This document shows, piece by piece, positions 24,806 to 33,413 of a stretch of 64,000 bases of DNA. Origin of the DNA: Acidimicrobiales bacterium (GTDB taxonomy: Bacteria > Actinomycetota > Acidimicrobiia > Acidimicrobiales > SZUA-35); assembly GCA_041394265.1 (NCBI GenBank), contig JAWKIO010000005.1:4092001-4156000 (forward strand), given 5' to 3'. The position numbers and the translations under genes are program-made. The number at the start of each line of letters is the position of its first letter. Position 1 is the first letter of the stretch. The notes beneath the pieces are model-generated. The model was given only the letters and a program-made list of their open reading frames with translations, searched no databases and was not told where the DNA came from.

Positions 24806-25375
24806 ATGACGTCGCTCGATCACCGATTCGCCGCGGGCGATGAGTCGGCGTTGCGAGAAGCGTTCGACCAGCACGGCCCGCTCGTGCTCGGCATGGCGCG
24901 TAAACTCGTCGGCGCCGACGCCGAAGACGTTGCACAGCAGGTGTTCCTGGCGGCATGGAAGGCCAGGGAGCGCTATGACGCCGACCGTGGGCCGCTCGGC
25001 GCCTGGCTGGTCGGCATCACCCGGTTCAAGGCAATCGATCATCTGCGGGCCAAGAGCCGCCAGTTGCGCACCGTCGACGATGAGTTCATCGAGCGCAGCG
25101 GGGCCAACGAGCCCTACGAGGAGAGCTTGGCGTCCCGGCTTGCCGATCGGATGGTGCTGACCGAGGCGTTGAGCATCCTGCCCGACGAGCGTCGAGAGAT
25201 CGTGAAGATGTCGTTCTACGACGGGCTCACACACGCAGAGATCTGCGAGCGCACCGGCATCCCGCTCGGCACCATCAAGAGCCATGTCCGGCGAGGACTC
25301 CTGGCCATGCGCGACCATCTCGATCGCGCCCGCCTCGATCCCGACGATCGAAAGGCCGACGATGACCGGATCTGA
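24806..25375 (+). CDS. ECF-type RNA polymerase sigma factor
   Basis: The 189-residue protein has sigma region 2 (LVGADAEDVAQQVFLAAWKAR, then LGAWLVGITRFKAIDHLR) and region 4 (LPDERREIVKMSFYDGLTHA with GIPLGTIKSHVRRGLLAMRD). It lacks regions 1 and 3, as expected for group 4. The ATG at 24806 is preferred over an upstream GTG at 24737, because the family start lies at TSLDHRFAAGDESAL. Its 3' end overlaps the anti-sigma gene by 14 bases, so the regulator is co-translated and holds this factor inactive until a signal arrives. Confidence 0.92.
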   Translation: MTSLDHRFAAGDESALREAFDQHGPLVLGMARKLVGADAEDVAQQVFLAAWKARERYDADRGPLGAWLVGITRFKAIDHLRAKSRQLRTVDDEFIERSGANEPYEESLASRLADRMVLTEALSILPDERREIVKMSFYDGLTHAEICERTGIPLGTIKSHVRRGLLAMRDHLDRARLDPDDRKADDDRI

Positions 25376-26096
25376 CGCACGGTCGTGGGCAAACCTGTCC
25401 GACGAGGAACTCCTGGCCCTCTCCGACGCCGAGTTCGACTCGCTCACCGGCGACGTCGCCGACCTCCTGCTCGAAGGGCCGATCGAGATCGAGCCCGAGC
25501 AGCCGTCGGCTTCGTTGTGGGCGGCGATCGCCGCCCAACTCGAGGTCGATCTTGCGATCGACCGCGATCGACCGCTCACGCCGGTGCAGCCGCTCGAGCG
25601 CCGTCGCTCGGGCACCGACACCGCGGCGAGCAAGCCTGCGTTCCGGGCATCGTCGCGGTGGAGCGGCCGCACGGCCGCGCTGACACTCATTGCCGCTGCC
25701 GTCCTGCTGATCGCTGTTCCGCTCGGACTCAGCCTCCGGTCCAGGGACAACGACCCCGAGATCCTGGCGGCGGCCGACCTCGAAGTCCTCGATCCGGCGG
25801 CCACCTTCGGTCACGCCGATCTGGTGGCCGAGAGTGGGGGAGAAGCGATCGCCTTGGACTACGAGGCAACAGCGCCGACCGACGAGTACCTGGAGCTGTG
25901 GCTGCTGGCCGTCGACGACGACGGAGGAGTCGAGGATCTTCGTTCGCTCGGCCGGGTCGAAGGCGACGGTCCCTACGAACTCCCGGCCGATATCGATCGC
26001 GATCGGTTCAACGTCGTCGACATCTCGATCGAGGCCGATGACGGTGACGCCACGCACTCGGGCCACAGCATTCTCCGAGGTCAACTCACCAGCTGA
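25362..26096 (+). CDS. Membrane anti-sigma factor (RskA-like C-terminal domain)
   Basis: The 244-residue protein has a cytoplasmic N-terminal domain (WANLSDEELLALSDAEFDSL), one membrane helix at ~103-125 and an extracytoplasmic domain of the RskA type (LELWLLAVDDDGGVEDLRSLG). No HxxxCxxC zinc motif is present, so it is not a ZAS protein. Overlap with the sigma gene identifies it as the cognate anti-sigma factor. Release would require regulated proteolysis; no protease gene lies nearby. A GTG-initiated longer form from 25284 is less likely. Confidence 0.85.
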   Translation: MTGSDARSWANLSDEELLALSDAEFDSLTGDVADLLLEGPIEIEPEQPSASLWAAIAAQLEVDLAIDRDRPLTPVQPLERRRSGTDTAASKPAFRASSRWSGRTAALTLIAAAVLLIAVPLGLSLRSRDNDPEILAAADLEVLDPAATFGHADLVAESGGEAIALDYEATAPTDEYLELWLLAVDDDGGVEDLRSLGRVEGDGPYELPADIDRDRFNVVDISIEADDGDATHSGHSILRGQLTS

Positions 26097-26201
26097 GCCG
26101 TGCTCGCCACCCGACGGCCCGAGCGAACTACTGTCGGGGCAGCGGAGACAGGTGTCGTGACGTGGGCGCCGTGCGATCCGTTCGGTCTGAGGAGGGAACC
26201 C

Positions 26202-26783
26202 ATGGCCTACGACGAGTTCGATTCGGCGACCTTCGGCAGCATGCCGGGGTCCGACAGCGTCGGCGGTGTGTCGTCGGCCTCGATCATCGACGATGGCTCG
26301 ATCATGCCAGGCGACCTGCGCTCTCTGGCAACGCGAGTCATCGGTCTGGTCGTTGCGCTCTGGGCGGCGGTGTCGGCCTTGCTCGCCTATGGCTATGACC
26401 GCGGTTCGGGTGCGCTCTACGACTTCGTCCTCGAGATCCCGGCCTGGCGGTACTTCGTGTCGCCGGTCGAGCTGCGCCCACGGCTCCTCGATGACGTGTC
26501 GATCCTCTACGACGTCGGCGGCACGATGCTGCTGGCGCCCCTGTTCCTCGCCACCGTCGCCGTCGCCATGCTGGGTGTTGCGCTTGCGCTCGGCCTGGTC
26601 TCGCCGGGTCTGTTGCGTCGGGTCGTTTCCCAGTACGTGATCGTCATCGGCCTGCTGTACTTCATGATCAGTTCCGACACCGCGGTCTCGATCACGAGCC
26701 TCGCCGTGCGGTCGATCGCCCTGCCGGTGCTCGCGGCCATTGCGCTGTCGTTGCTCGACCGGACCTCGCAGCCAACCGTCTGA
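26202..26783 (+). CDS. Hypothetical membrane protein
   Basis: I do not recognise the family. The 193-residue protein starts MAYDEFDSATFGSM after a good GAGGAGGGA ribosome binding site. It has an acidic Ser/Gly-rich N-terminus of about 40 residues and then four hydrophobic segments near residues 46-65, 105-130, 145-163 and 168-185. It lies between the anti-sigma gene and a drug/metabolite transporter in the same direction. A link to the sigma regulon is possible but not shown. Confidence 0.7.
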   Translation: MAYDEFDSATFGSMPGSDSVGGVSSASIIDDGSIMPGDLRSLATRVIGLVVALWAAVSALLAYGYDRGSGALYDFVLEIPAWRYFVSPVELRPRLLDDVSILYDVGGTMLLAPLFLATVAVAMLGVALALGLVSPGLLRRVVSQYVIVIGLLYFMISSDTAVSITSLAVRSIALPVLAAIALSLLDRTSQPTV

Positions 26784-26813
26784 AATTCGCCAGTCGGCGC
26801 GGCGACGGGCCGG

Positions 26814-26819
26814 TACCGT
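26814..26819 (+). promoter_or_regulatory. -10-like hexamer (TACCGT) before the EamA transporter
   Basis: TACCGT ends 6 bases before the GTG at 26826, again the leaderless spacing seen at ndk and obgE. Confidence 0.35.
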
Positions 26820-26825
26820 CGCCGA

Positions 26826-27758
26826 GTGACCTCGATCTCCCTCCCGACCAGAGCTGCGACGACCAGCGACGATGCCTTCGGTCCTGGCGACTGGTTGCTG
26901 TTCCTCGGCATCGCCACGATCTGGGGATCGTCGTTCTTCTTCATCGCCGTGGCCCTCGAGTCGCTGCAGCCGGGATTGATCACCTTCCTGCGAGTCGGCC
27001 TCGGGGCACTCGTGCTGGCGCTGCTGCCGGGGAACGAGCGGCGACCAGTCGAGGCAGCCGACCGCAGCCGGTTCGTCGCCCTGTCGGTGCTGTGGGTGGC
27101 GCTGCCCTTCACGTTGTTCCCACTGGCCGAGCAGCACATCAATTCGGCAGTCACCGGCTTGCTCAACGGTGGCACGCCGATCTTCGCTGCCATCGCAGGA
27201 ACGCTGTGGTTCGGTCGGTCGCCACGCGGCCTCCAGCTCCTCGGCATCGCCGTCGGCTTCGTCGGCGTGTCGTTGATCAGCGCCCCGTCCCTCGGCGAGG
27301 GATCGAGCGAAGCACTCGGTGTGGCCCTCGTGGTGCTGGCCACGATGTGCTACGGCGTCGCCATCAACCTCGCCGCCCCGCTCCAGCAGGCCTACGGATC
27401 GGTGGCGACGATGGGTCGGGTTTTGGCGCTTGCCTCGATCTGGACGCTGCCCTTCGGTCTTTGGGATCTGCGAGGATCCACGTTCGAGTGGAAGCCGGTG
27501 CTCGCCATTGCCGTCCTCGGCATGGTCGGTACGGGGAGCGCGTTCGCCATCATGGCCACACTCGTCGGTCGGGTCGGGCCACAACGGGCGTCGTTCTCGA
27601 CGTATCTGATGCCCGCAGTCTCGCTCGCCATTGGCGTGACCTTCCAGGGCGATCACGTGTCGCCAGTTGCGCTCGTCGGCGTCGTCCTGGTGATCGGCGG
27701 CGCCCTGCTCGCCTCCCGAAAGGTCTCCGCCCGCAGCAGCGATCCAGGTTCGGTGTAA
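26826..27758 (+). CDS. EamA/DMT family transporter
   Basis: The 310-residue protein has ten predicted membrane helices in two EamA repeats. The first repeat has GIATIWGSSFFFIAVALESL and the second starts near ALGVALVVLATMCYGVAINL. These are 10-TMS drug/metabolite exporters for small metabolites or amino acids; substrate cannot be read from sequence. The GTG start is chosen because it directly follows the -10-like hexamer and gives a full first helix. Confidence 0.9.
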   Translation: MTSISLPTRAATTSDDAFGPGDWLLFLGIATIWGSSFFFIAVALESLQPGLITFLRVGLGALVLALLPGNERRPVEAADRSRFVALSVLWVALPFTLFPLAEQHINSAVTGLLNGGTPIFAAIAGTLWFGRSPRGLQLLGIAVGFVGVSLISAPSLGEGSSEALGVALVVLATMCYGVAINLAAPLQQAYGSVATMGRVLALASIWTLPFGLWDLRGSTFEWKPVLAIAVLGMVGTGSAFAIMATLVGRVGPQRASFSTYLMPAVSLAIGVTFQGDHVSPVALVGVVLVIGGALLASRKVSARSSDPGSV

Positions 27759-27837
27759 CCGCAACGGTCCCTCGCCGTCGTGATGGTGGGCAGAAGTGGT
27801 GGCTGCGGAGGGCGGTCGCAACGCCCGGAAGGACACC

Positions 27838-28485
27838 ATGCACGTTCGATCCACGCTCGTACTCGGCGCGTTTGCGCTCACACTCGCAGCCTGCGGGGGA
27901 TCCGATGCGGCGGTGACATCCGACGCCGACGCGGACGAAGCAGCCGTCGCTGCCGACACCTCCAGCACGACGGTCGAGGCAACCACGACGACCACCGAGG
28001 CGACCACCACCACCGAGGCAACGACGACGACCACGGAGGAAACCACGACGACCACAGAGGCGTTGCCCGAGGCTCCGGCACCCGGCACCGGGCTCCTGAC
28101 CATCGAGGGCGTCGAGTATCCGTTCACCATCAACAAGTGCACGACCGAGCCATCGATGATCAACACGTCGACGGTCCTGTTCGAGATGCGTGGCGCGTCG
28201 ACCGCCGAGGATCGTGAGGTCGAGGTTCGGGCACTCCGAATCGACACCGCCGGCAAGTCCAACGACAGCTTCGGGTACGGCTATGCCGACGATCCGAACG
28301 ACTTCGAATCTGCGGTCAGCGTCGGTTCGAAGTTCGGAATCGGTTTGGCGATCAAGTTCACCGAGGTCGAGGGCGGGCTCATGATCCACACCGACACCGT
28401 GCCGTTCGAACGGACGGAGGGCATCAGTGTGGTCGACGGTGTTGACCCTGGTGAGGGCTCGCTGGTCGCCACCTGCGACCTCTGA
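27838..28485 (+). CDS. Putative lipoprotein with Thr/Glu-rich linker
   Basis: The 215-residue protein has a lipoprotein signal peptide ending in the lipobox LAAC. A spacer with repeated (E)TTTTEA-like units follows (about residues 39-75). The ~140-residue globular domain starting at LLTIEGVEYPFTINKC is of no family I recognise and contains two Cys. It should be anchored to the outer face of the membrane, with the spacer crossing the wall. The same Thr-rich spacer style is found in the PBP2 tail in this window. Confidence 0.75.
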   Translation: MHVRSTLVLGAFALTLAACGGSDAAVTSDADADEAAVAADTSSTTVEATTTTTEATTTTEATTTTTEETTTTTEALPEAPAPGTGLLTIEGVEYPFTINKCTTEPSMINTSTVLFEMRGASTAEDREVEVRALRIDTAGKSNDSFGYGYADDPNDFESAVSVGSKFGIGLAIKFTEVEGGLMIHTDTVPFERTEGISVVDGVDPGEGSLVATCDL

Positions 28486-28531
28486 CGACGTCGACCTTTG
28501 AGAAGTAGACCTCCGGTCGAGGCCCGGTGGG

Positions 28532-29866
28532 CTACTCGGCGATGAACTCGCTGACCCGGAAGGCGAGGTCGAGGCTCTGACTTGCGTTGAGACGGGGGTC
28601 GCACATGGTCTCGTAGCGCTCGTTGAGGTCGTCGTCGTCGAGTTGGGCGGCACCACCGAGGCACTCGGTGACGTCCTCACCGGTGAGTTCGACGTGGATC
28701 CCGCCCGGCCAGGTGCCGACCTGGCGATGCGCAGCGAAGAAGCCCTCGACTTCGCCGAGAATGGCGTCGAAGTGGCGAGTCTTGTAGCCCGTGGTGGCCG
28801 TGAAGGTGTTGCCGTGCATCGGATCGCAGGCCCACACCACGGGATGTCCGGCGTCGCGCACGGCCTCGAGCAGCGGCGGCAGGTTGGTGCGCACGTTGTC
28901 GACGCCCATCCGGGTGATGAGCGTGAGGCGGCCCGGGTCGCGGTCGGGGTCGAGCGCCTCGCAGAGCGCGATGAGCTCGTCGGCGGTGGCGGTGGGGCCG
29001 ACCTTGCAGCCGATCGGGTTCTTGATGCCCCGGAAGAACTCGACGTGGGCGCCGTCGAGATTGCGGGTGCGCTCGCCGATCCACACCATGTGGGCCGAGC
29101 AGTCGTACCACTCGTCGGTGAGGGTGTCCTTGCGGGTGAGCGCCTCTTCGTAGGGGAGGAGCAGAGCCTCATGGCTGGTGTAGAAGTCGGCCTCGTGGAT
29201 CTCGGGATGGCTCGACGAGATGCCGGCCGCCTCCATGAACCGCAGTGCACGATCGATCTCGGCGGCGAGGGCGGCGTAGCGCTGGCCCTCGGCCGAGGCG
29301 GCCACGAACTCCTGGTTCCACGCCTGCACCCGGTGCAGATCGGCGAACCCACCCTTGGTGAAGGCGCGCAACAGGTTGAGGGTTGCGGCCGACTGGTTGT
29401 AGGCCCGCAGCAGACGTTGAGGGTCGGGCGTGCGGTCGCCGGCCGAGAACGGCAGGTCGTTGACCATGTGGCCGAGGAACGACGGAAGCTCCTCGCCGTC
29501 GATGGTCTCGGTGGCGCTCGAGCGAGGCTTGGCGAATTGGCCGGCGATTCGGCCGACTTTCACGGCCGGCACGCCCGAGGAGTAGGTGAGGGCCACGGCC
29601 ATCTGCAGGATGACACGCAGCCGGTCGCGAATGGCGTTGGCGTTGAAGCCGTCGAACGACTCGGCGCAGTCGCCGGCCTGGAGGAGGAACGCCTTGCCGG
29701 CGGCGACACTGGCCAGCTTGGCTTTGAGGTCGCGGGCCTCACCGGCGAAGACGAGCGGCGGATAGGTGGCGAGTTCCTTCTCGATCTGCTCCAGCGCCGA
29801 GGCCTCTGGCCAAGCGGGCTGGTGTTTTGCATCGAATGAGCGCCACGATCCGGGGTTCCAAGTCAC
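28532..29866 (-). CDS. aroG: 3-deoxy-7-phosphoheptulonate synthase, class II
   Basis: DAHP synthase condenses phosphoenolpyruvate and erythrose 4-phosphate, the first step of the shikimate pathway. The 444-residue product is a plant-like class II enzyme, as in other actinobacteria. Segments include LQAGDCAESFDGFNANAIRD, KVGRIAGQFAKPRSSATE, VWIGERTRNLDGAHVEFFRG and ACDPMHGNTF. The GTG at 29866 starting at VTWNPGSWRSFDAKHQPAWP fits the family. It is a single gene on the - strand downstream of the sigma gene terminator. Confidence 0.95.
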   Translation of the reverse strand: MTWNPGSWRSFDAKHQPAWPEASALEQIEKELATYPPLVFAGEARDLKAKLASVAAGKAFLLQAGDCAESFDGFNANAIRDRLRVILQMAVALTYSSGVPAVKVGRIAGQFAKPRSSATETIDGEELPSFLGHMVNDLPFSAGDRTPDPQRLLRAYNQSAATLNLLRAFTKGGFADLHRVQAWNQEFVAASAEGQRYAALAAEIDRALRFMEAAGISSSHPEIHEADFYTSHEALLLPYEEALTRKDTLTDEWYDCSAHMVWIGERTRNLDGAHVEFFRGIKNPIGCKVGPTATADELIALCEALDPDRDPGRLTLITRMGVDNVRTNLPPLLEAVRDAGHPVVWACDPMHGNTFTATTGYKTRHFDAILGEVEGFFAAHRQVGTWPGGIHVELTGEDVTECLGGAAQLDDDDLNERYETMCDPRLNASQSLDLAFRVSEFIAE

Positions 29867-29925
29867 GCTCTGAGTCTTCCGAGTCCGCCGGGGAACCACA
29901 ACTGATTTTCGAATCTGTCCAGAAC

Positions 29926-29960
29926 GCGCACTGGCCACCCGATCGGGGTGGCCAGTGCGT
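29926..29960 (-). terminator. Hairpin terminator of the sigma factor gene
   Basis: CACTGGCCACCC (29929-29940) pairs with GGGTGGCCAGTG (29946-29957) over a 5-base loop and extends three more pairs outwards. It lies between the sigma gene stop and the aroG start, so it isolates the two - strand genes. Confidence 0.75.
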
Positions 29961-30022
29961 TCATTCGTGGTGTTCGGTGGAACCCGTCGTCAGCGCCCGG
30001 GGCGCTTGGTGGGGGGTTTCCT

Positions 30023-30862
30023 TCAAGCGGCGTCGAAGTCCGCCATGACGTCGCCCGCCTGGTCGCGAACGGCGCTGACGGCCCGCTTCACCAGGCGGCG
30101 AGCGGCTTCGGCGGTCACGCCCAGCTCTTCGCCGACCTCGCGGTAGGAGCGCTTGCGGCCGTCGTTGAGGCCGAACCGCTGCTCGACTGCGTAGCGGGCA
30201 CGGTCATCGAGGACGTCGAGCAGGTCGGTGACCATCTGCTCCTCGGCTCGAGCCATGACCTCGATCTCCGGTCCATCGTTGGAGTCGGGGAGGAGATCGA
30301 CGAGCTCGTTGGAGTCGTCGTCGCCGATCGTGCGATCGAGCGAGGTGGGGGTGGTGAGGCGGTGCAGACGTGCGTGCTCGTCGTCGAGCTCGTCGCCATC
30401 GCCCGACACCTGACGCAGCGCGGCGCGCAGGCTGGCAGAGCGATCGCCCGGCAGGCGGACGAGGCTGGCCTTCTGGTCGAGGGCCCGGCCGATTGCCTGG
30501 CGGATCCAGAACGTGGCGTAGGTGGAGAACTTGAAGCCCTTGCGCCAGTCGAACTTGTCGACCGCGTGCTCGAGCCCGAGGTTGCCTTCCTGGATGAGAT
30601 CGAGAAGTTCCATGGAAGGAGGCAGCGGGTAGCGGCGAGCAACGCTCACCACGAGGCGGAGGTTGGCCCGGATGAACCGGTCCTTGGCCCGAGCGGCGGC
30701 TCGGACGGCCCGCTTGTTGGCGGCGTTGTCTTCGCCGGCGTCGATGCGTTCCTGGGCCTCACGGCCCTTTTCGATGATCTGGCTGAGCTCTCGCTCTTCG
30801 TCGGCGGTGAGAAGGGGGACGAGCCCGATCTCGTTGAGGTACTGACCTACTGAATCACTCAT
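30023..30862 (-). CDS. Sigma-70 family RNA polymerase sigma factor (group 2, primary-like)
   Basis: The 279-residue protein begins MSDSVGQYLNEIGLVPLLTA (region 1.2) and has region 2 intact (RFIRANLRLVVSVARRYPLP, LDLIQEGNLGLEHAVDKFDW, FKFSTYATFWIRQAI). Region 3 and region 4 follow, with a YREVGEELGVTAEAARRL helix-turn-helix. It lacks region 1.1 and the C-terminal region 4.2 is shorter than in RpoD, so it is likely a non-essential alternative factor. A 308-base divergent interval separates it from nadD, and the hairpin at 29926-29960 ends it. Confidence 0.9.
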   Translation of the reverse strand: MSDSVGQYLNEIGLVPLLTADEERELSQIIEKGREAQERIDAGEDNAANKRAVRAAARAKDRFIRANLRLVVSVARRYPLPPSMELLDLIQEGNLGLEHAVDKFDWRKGFKFSTYATFWIRQAIGRALDQKASLVRLPGDRSASLRAALRQVSGDGDELDDEHARLHRLTTPTSLDRTIGDDDSNELVDLLPDSNDGPEIEVMARAEEQMVTDLLDVLDDRARYAVEQRFGLNDGRKRSYREVGEELGVTAEAARRLVKRAVSAVRDQAGDVMADFDAA

Positions 30863-31157
30863 TTTGTGCGCGGTTTCGTCTCGAGGTGGGAGCGGGGGCG
30901 GTGGGGGGTGCGGATGAAGGTTCGATGACGGGGGGTGAAGCCGAATGTGGACTGGCTAGTCTCATCTCCAGCCGCTGAAATCGAGCTTCGCAGTGAGGGG
31001 CTCGCAAGGTGGGGCAGAAGCGTGAGTGCAGCCGTTCGAGGCATTGTCACTCGGACAAACGTCCAAACGCCCATTTAAGTACAGATTGTTCCCGCGCGTC
31101 GAGTGTTAACAGTCACAGAAATTCTGTTTGACCGAACATGACGTGCGGAGCCTGCCC

Positions 31158-31163
31158 TAGCGT
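31158..31163 (+). promoter_or_regulatory. -10-like hexamer (TAGCGT) of nadD
   Basis: TAGCGT ends 7 bases before the ATG at 31171, supporting that start over the upstream ATG at 31138 and a leaderless transcript. Confidence 0.4.
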
Positions 31164-31170
31164 GGCAACG

Positions 31171-31842
31171 ATGTCGCTCGAGGAACCGGATCGCCCCCCG
31201 CAGACCGCCTCGAGCGCCGCACCAGCGCAATCCCAGCAACCACGCCGGATCGGCCTCTTCGGCGGCACGTTCGACCCGCCCCACATCGGCCATTTGATCG
31301 TCGCGGAAGCGGTCCGCGACACCCTTCACCTCGACGAGATCAGGTGGATCGTTGCCAACGATCCCTGGCAAAAAACATCCGATCGACGCATCAGCGATGC
31401 CGATGTCCGGCTGGCCATGGTGCGAGCAGCGCTCGATGGCGCTCCCGGTATGGAAGCCAGTGATGTCGAGATCCGTCTCGGCGGGGCCAGCTATTCGATC
31501 GTCACACTCGAACACCTGCGGTCGGCCGAACCCGACACCGAGTGGCTTCTCATCGTCGGCGCCGATGCCGCGTCCGGGCTCGACACCTGGCACCGGGCCG
31601 ATGAGCTGGCCGACATGGTCGAGGTCGTGGTGGTGAACCGGCCGGGGGAGTGCGATGACAACGATGCCGGCGGCACGGCACCGCCGGGATGGCGATGGCA
31701 GCCGGTCGAGGTGCCGGCGATCGGTGTCTCGTCGACGGACCTGCGGCGTCGGGTCGCCACCGGACGCTCGATCCGCTTCCTCACGCCGGCCGCGGTTGCC
31801 GACATCATCGACACTGAACAGCTCTATCGTCAGCCTCGATGA
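31171..31842 (+). CDS. nadD: Nicotinate-nucleotide adenylyltransferase
   Basis: It transfers AMP from ATP to nicotinate mononucleotide in NAD synthesis. The 223-residue product carries the nucleotidyltransferase motif GLFGGTFDPPHIGHLIVAEA with its HIGH element, and the second motif VSSTDLRRRVATGRSI. The ATG at 31171 was chosen because of the -10-like hexamer just upstream; an in-frame ATG at 31138 would add 11 residues. Its stop overlaps the next gene by four bases. The nadD - LytR_C - rsfS order is common in actinobacteria. Confidence 0.95.
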   Translation: MSLEEPDRPPQTASSAAPAQSQQPRRIGLFGGTFDPPHIGHLIVAEAVRDTLHLDEIRWIVANDPWQKTSDRRISDADVRLAMVRAALDGAPGMEASDVEIRLGGASYSIVTLEHLRSAEPDTEWLLIVGADAASGLDTWHRADELADMVEVVVVNRPGECDDNDAGGTAPPGWRWQPVEVPAIGVSSTDLRRRVATGRSIRFLTPAAVADIIDTEQLYRQPR

Positions 31843-32993
31843 TCCGCCCCGTCGCCACGCTGCCGCCGAAGGAGCGGGAACGACTTCGGCCGCCCGGCGA
31901 CGCGCCGCTGCCGGCGACGACACCACCCCGGCGCTCGGGTCATCCGTGGTGGTTCGTCGTGCTCGAGGTGATGCTGCTGCTCTCGGTTCCCCTCCTCGGC
32001 TACTTCGGCGGCCGGGCGCTGTTGTCAACGAAAGCGGGGACGTTCACGTCACAACCCGAGCCCGGTGAACCGGGCTGGCACGCCCTGGTCGATCCGAGTC
32101 CTGTGGTGGCCATCGCCGAAGTGCTCGACGACCGGGTCACCGGCCTCGTCGTGGTCGCAGAGCCCGGGCAGGGCACCGCCGGTGGGGCGCTCATCATGGT
32201 GCCGGGTGCGCTCCAGCTTGCCGACGGGCGTCGGTTGTCAGAGCTGTCACCGAGCGATGCGCTCGCCGGACTGTCGGTCGAGCTGCGACTCGGCTTCACC
32301 GAGACCTACGTGGTGTCACCAACCGACTGGGCCGCAGTGATCGGCGACAAGGCCTACGAAATCGACAACCCCGATCCCATCGCCGGTGCCGACGGCGAGC
32401 TGGTGTTCCCCGTGGGTCGGGTCACGGTCGACGCCACGACGGCCGCAGTGTTTCTCGGTGCGAGTGAGGTGGGCACCAACCCGTTGTCGCTGCTCTATCG
32501 GCGTGAGCTGTTCTGGCAGGCCCTGCTCGCCGATCCTCCGACCACGATCGATCCGGTGGCGGTGCTGATCGAGCAGGTGACCGCCGGCACCGAACGTATC
32601 GACGACCTGCCGACCGAGCAGCTCGACAACGAGCGGGTGATCGACCCCGAGGGCGCCGAAGCGCTGATCAACACGGTCGTCCCGCTGCCCAGCGGCTCCC
32701 AGCCTGGCGATCGAGTGGCCATCAGGGTCGTCGATCGCTCCGGCCAACACGACACGCAGGCCATCGCCCTGGCGCTCGGCGCGCTCGGACTCGAGGTCAC
32801 CGAGATCGCCAATGCGGCGATCTTCGATGATGGTCCGACCCAGCTGGTCGTGCCCAGCTCGGTCGATATCGAAGCCATGCGCGAACTGGCGGCCGACCTC
32901 GGAGCCGATACCGTTTCACCCGACCCGGTCGACGAAACCGAACTCAGTACGGTGGTACTGCTCGTCGGCAACGACATCGATCTCGGCGGCTGA
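31839..32993 (+). CDS. LytR C-terminal domain protein
   Basis: The 384-residue protein has a basic/Pro-rich cytoplasmic start, one membrane helix at ~40-60 and a large outer region. Residues ~290-384 (DRVAIRVVDRSGQHDTQAIA and onward) match the LytR_C domain, found on wall-polymer ligases and alone. The middle is LCP-sized but I cannot see the conserved Arg/Asp residues of an active LytR-CpsA-Psr phosphotransferase. It may therefore be a non-catalytic or divergent member. ATGA overlap with nadD; rsfS follows 31 bases later. Confidence 0.75.
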   Translation: MIRPVATLPPKERERLRPPGDAPLPATTPPRRSGHPWWFVVLEVMLLLSVPLLGYFGGRALLSTKAGTFTSQPEPGEPGWHALVDPSPVVAIAEVLDDRVTGLVVVAEPGQGTAGGALIMVPGALQLADGRRLSELSPSDALAGLSVELRLGFTETYVVSPTDWAAVIGDKAYEIDNPDPIAGADGELVFPVGRVTVDATTAAVFLGASEVGTNPLSLLYRRELFWQALLADPPTTIDPVAVLIEQVTAGTERIDDLPTEQLDNERVIDPEGAEALINTVVPLPSGSQPGDRVAIRVVDRSGQHDTQAIALALGALGLEVTEIANAAIFDDGPTQLVVPSSVDIEAMRELAADLGADTVSPDPVDETELSTVVLLVGNDIDLGG

Positions 32994-33024
32994 CCGTCGC
33001 CAACCGACACCAACAAGGGCCCAC

Positions 33025-33393
33025 GTGAGCGCAGCGCAACAAGACGAAGAAGTCCGGTCCTGGGTGACCGCCGCCATGGACGGTGCCGACGACAAGTTGG
33101 CACGCCGCACCGAGGCGTTCTTCGTCGGCGAGGTCATGGGGATCACCGACTGGTTCGTGGTCACGTCGGGGTCGAACCCCCGCCAGGTGCGCGCCATCGT
33201 CGAGAACGTCGAAGAAGCCGTGTTCCTCGCCGACGGGCCGAAGCCGCGCAGTATCGAGGGGCTCGACGAGATGAGCTGGGTCCTCATGGACTTCGGCGAG
33301 TTCGTCGTCCACGTCTTCAGCGAAGAGGCTCGTGAGTACTACGACCTCGAGCGCCTGTGGGCCGACGTGCCCCGGCTCGAGCGCACCGCCTGA
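33025..33393 (+). CDS. rsfS: Ribosome silencing factor RsfS
   Basis: RsfS (DUF143) binds L14 and blocks joining of ribosomal subunits during starvation. The 122-residue product has VGEVMGITDWFVVTSGSNPR, RSIEGLDEMSWVLMDFGEFV and VHVFSEEAREYYDLERLWAD, the family hallmarks. A GTG at 33025 gives the normal length; an open frame further upstream overlaps the LytR_C gene and is not used. Clustering with nadD is conserved widely. Confidence 0.95.
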   Translation: MSAAQQDEEVRSWVTAAMDGADDKLARRTEAFFVGEVMGITDWFVVTSGSNPRQVRAIVENVEEAVFLADGPKPRSIEGLDEMSWVLMDFGEFVVHVFSEEAREYYDLERLWADVPRLERTA

Positions 33394-33413
33394 TCGCATC
33401 GGACGGGCTGACC

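Noticed and set aside
25275..28262. A 995-codon open frame on the - strand
   Set aside because: It runs antisense across four good + strand genes (ECF sigma end, anti-sigma, membrane protein, EamA, lipoprotein), has low-complexity His/Arg/Asp-rich sequence and matches no family; it is a GC-rich shadow frame.
31128..31163. TTGACC/TAGCGT as a full sigma-70 promoter of nadD
   Set aside because: The spacing is 24 bases, too long for a standard promoter, so only the -10-like box is kept.
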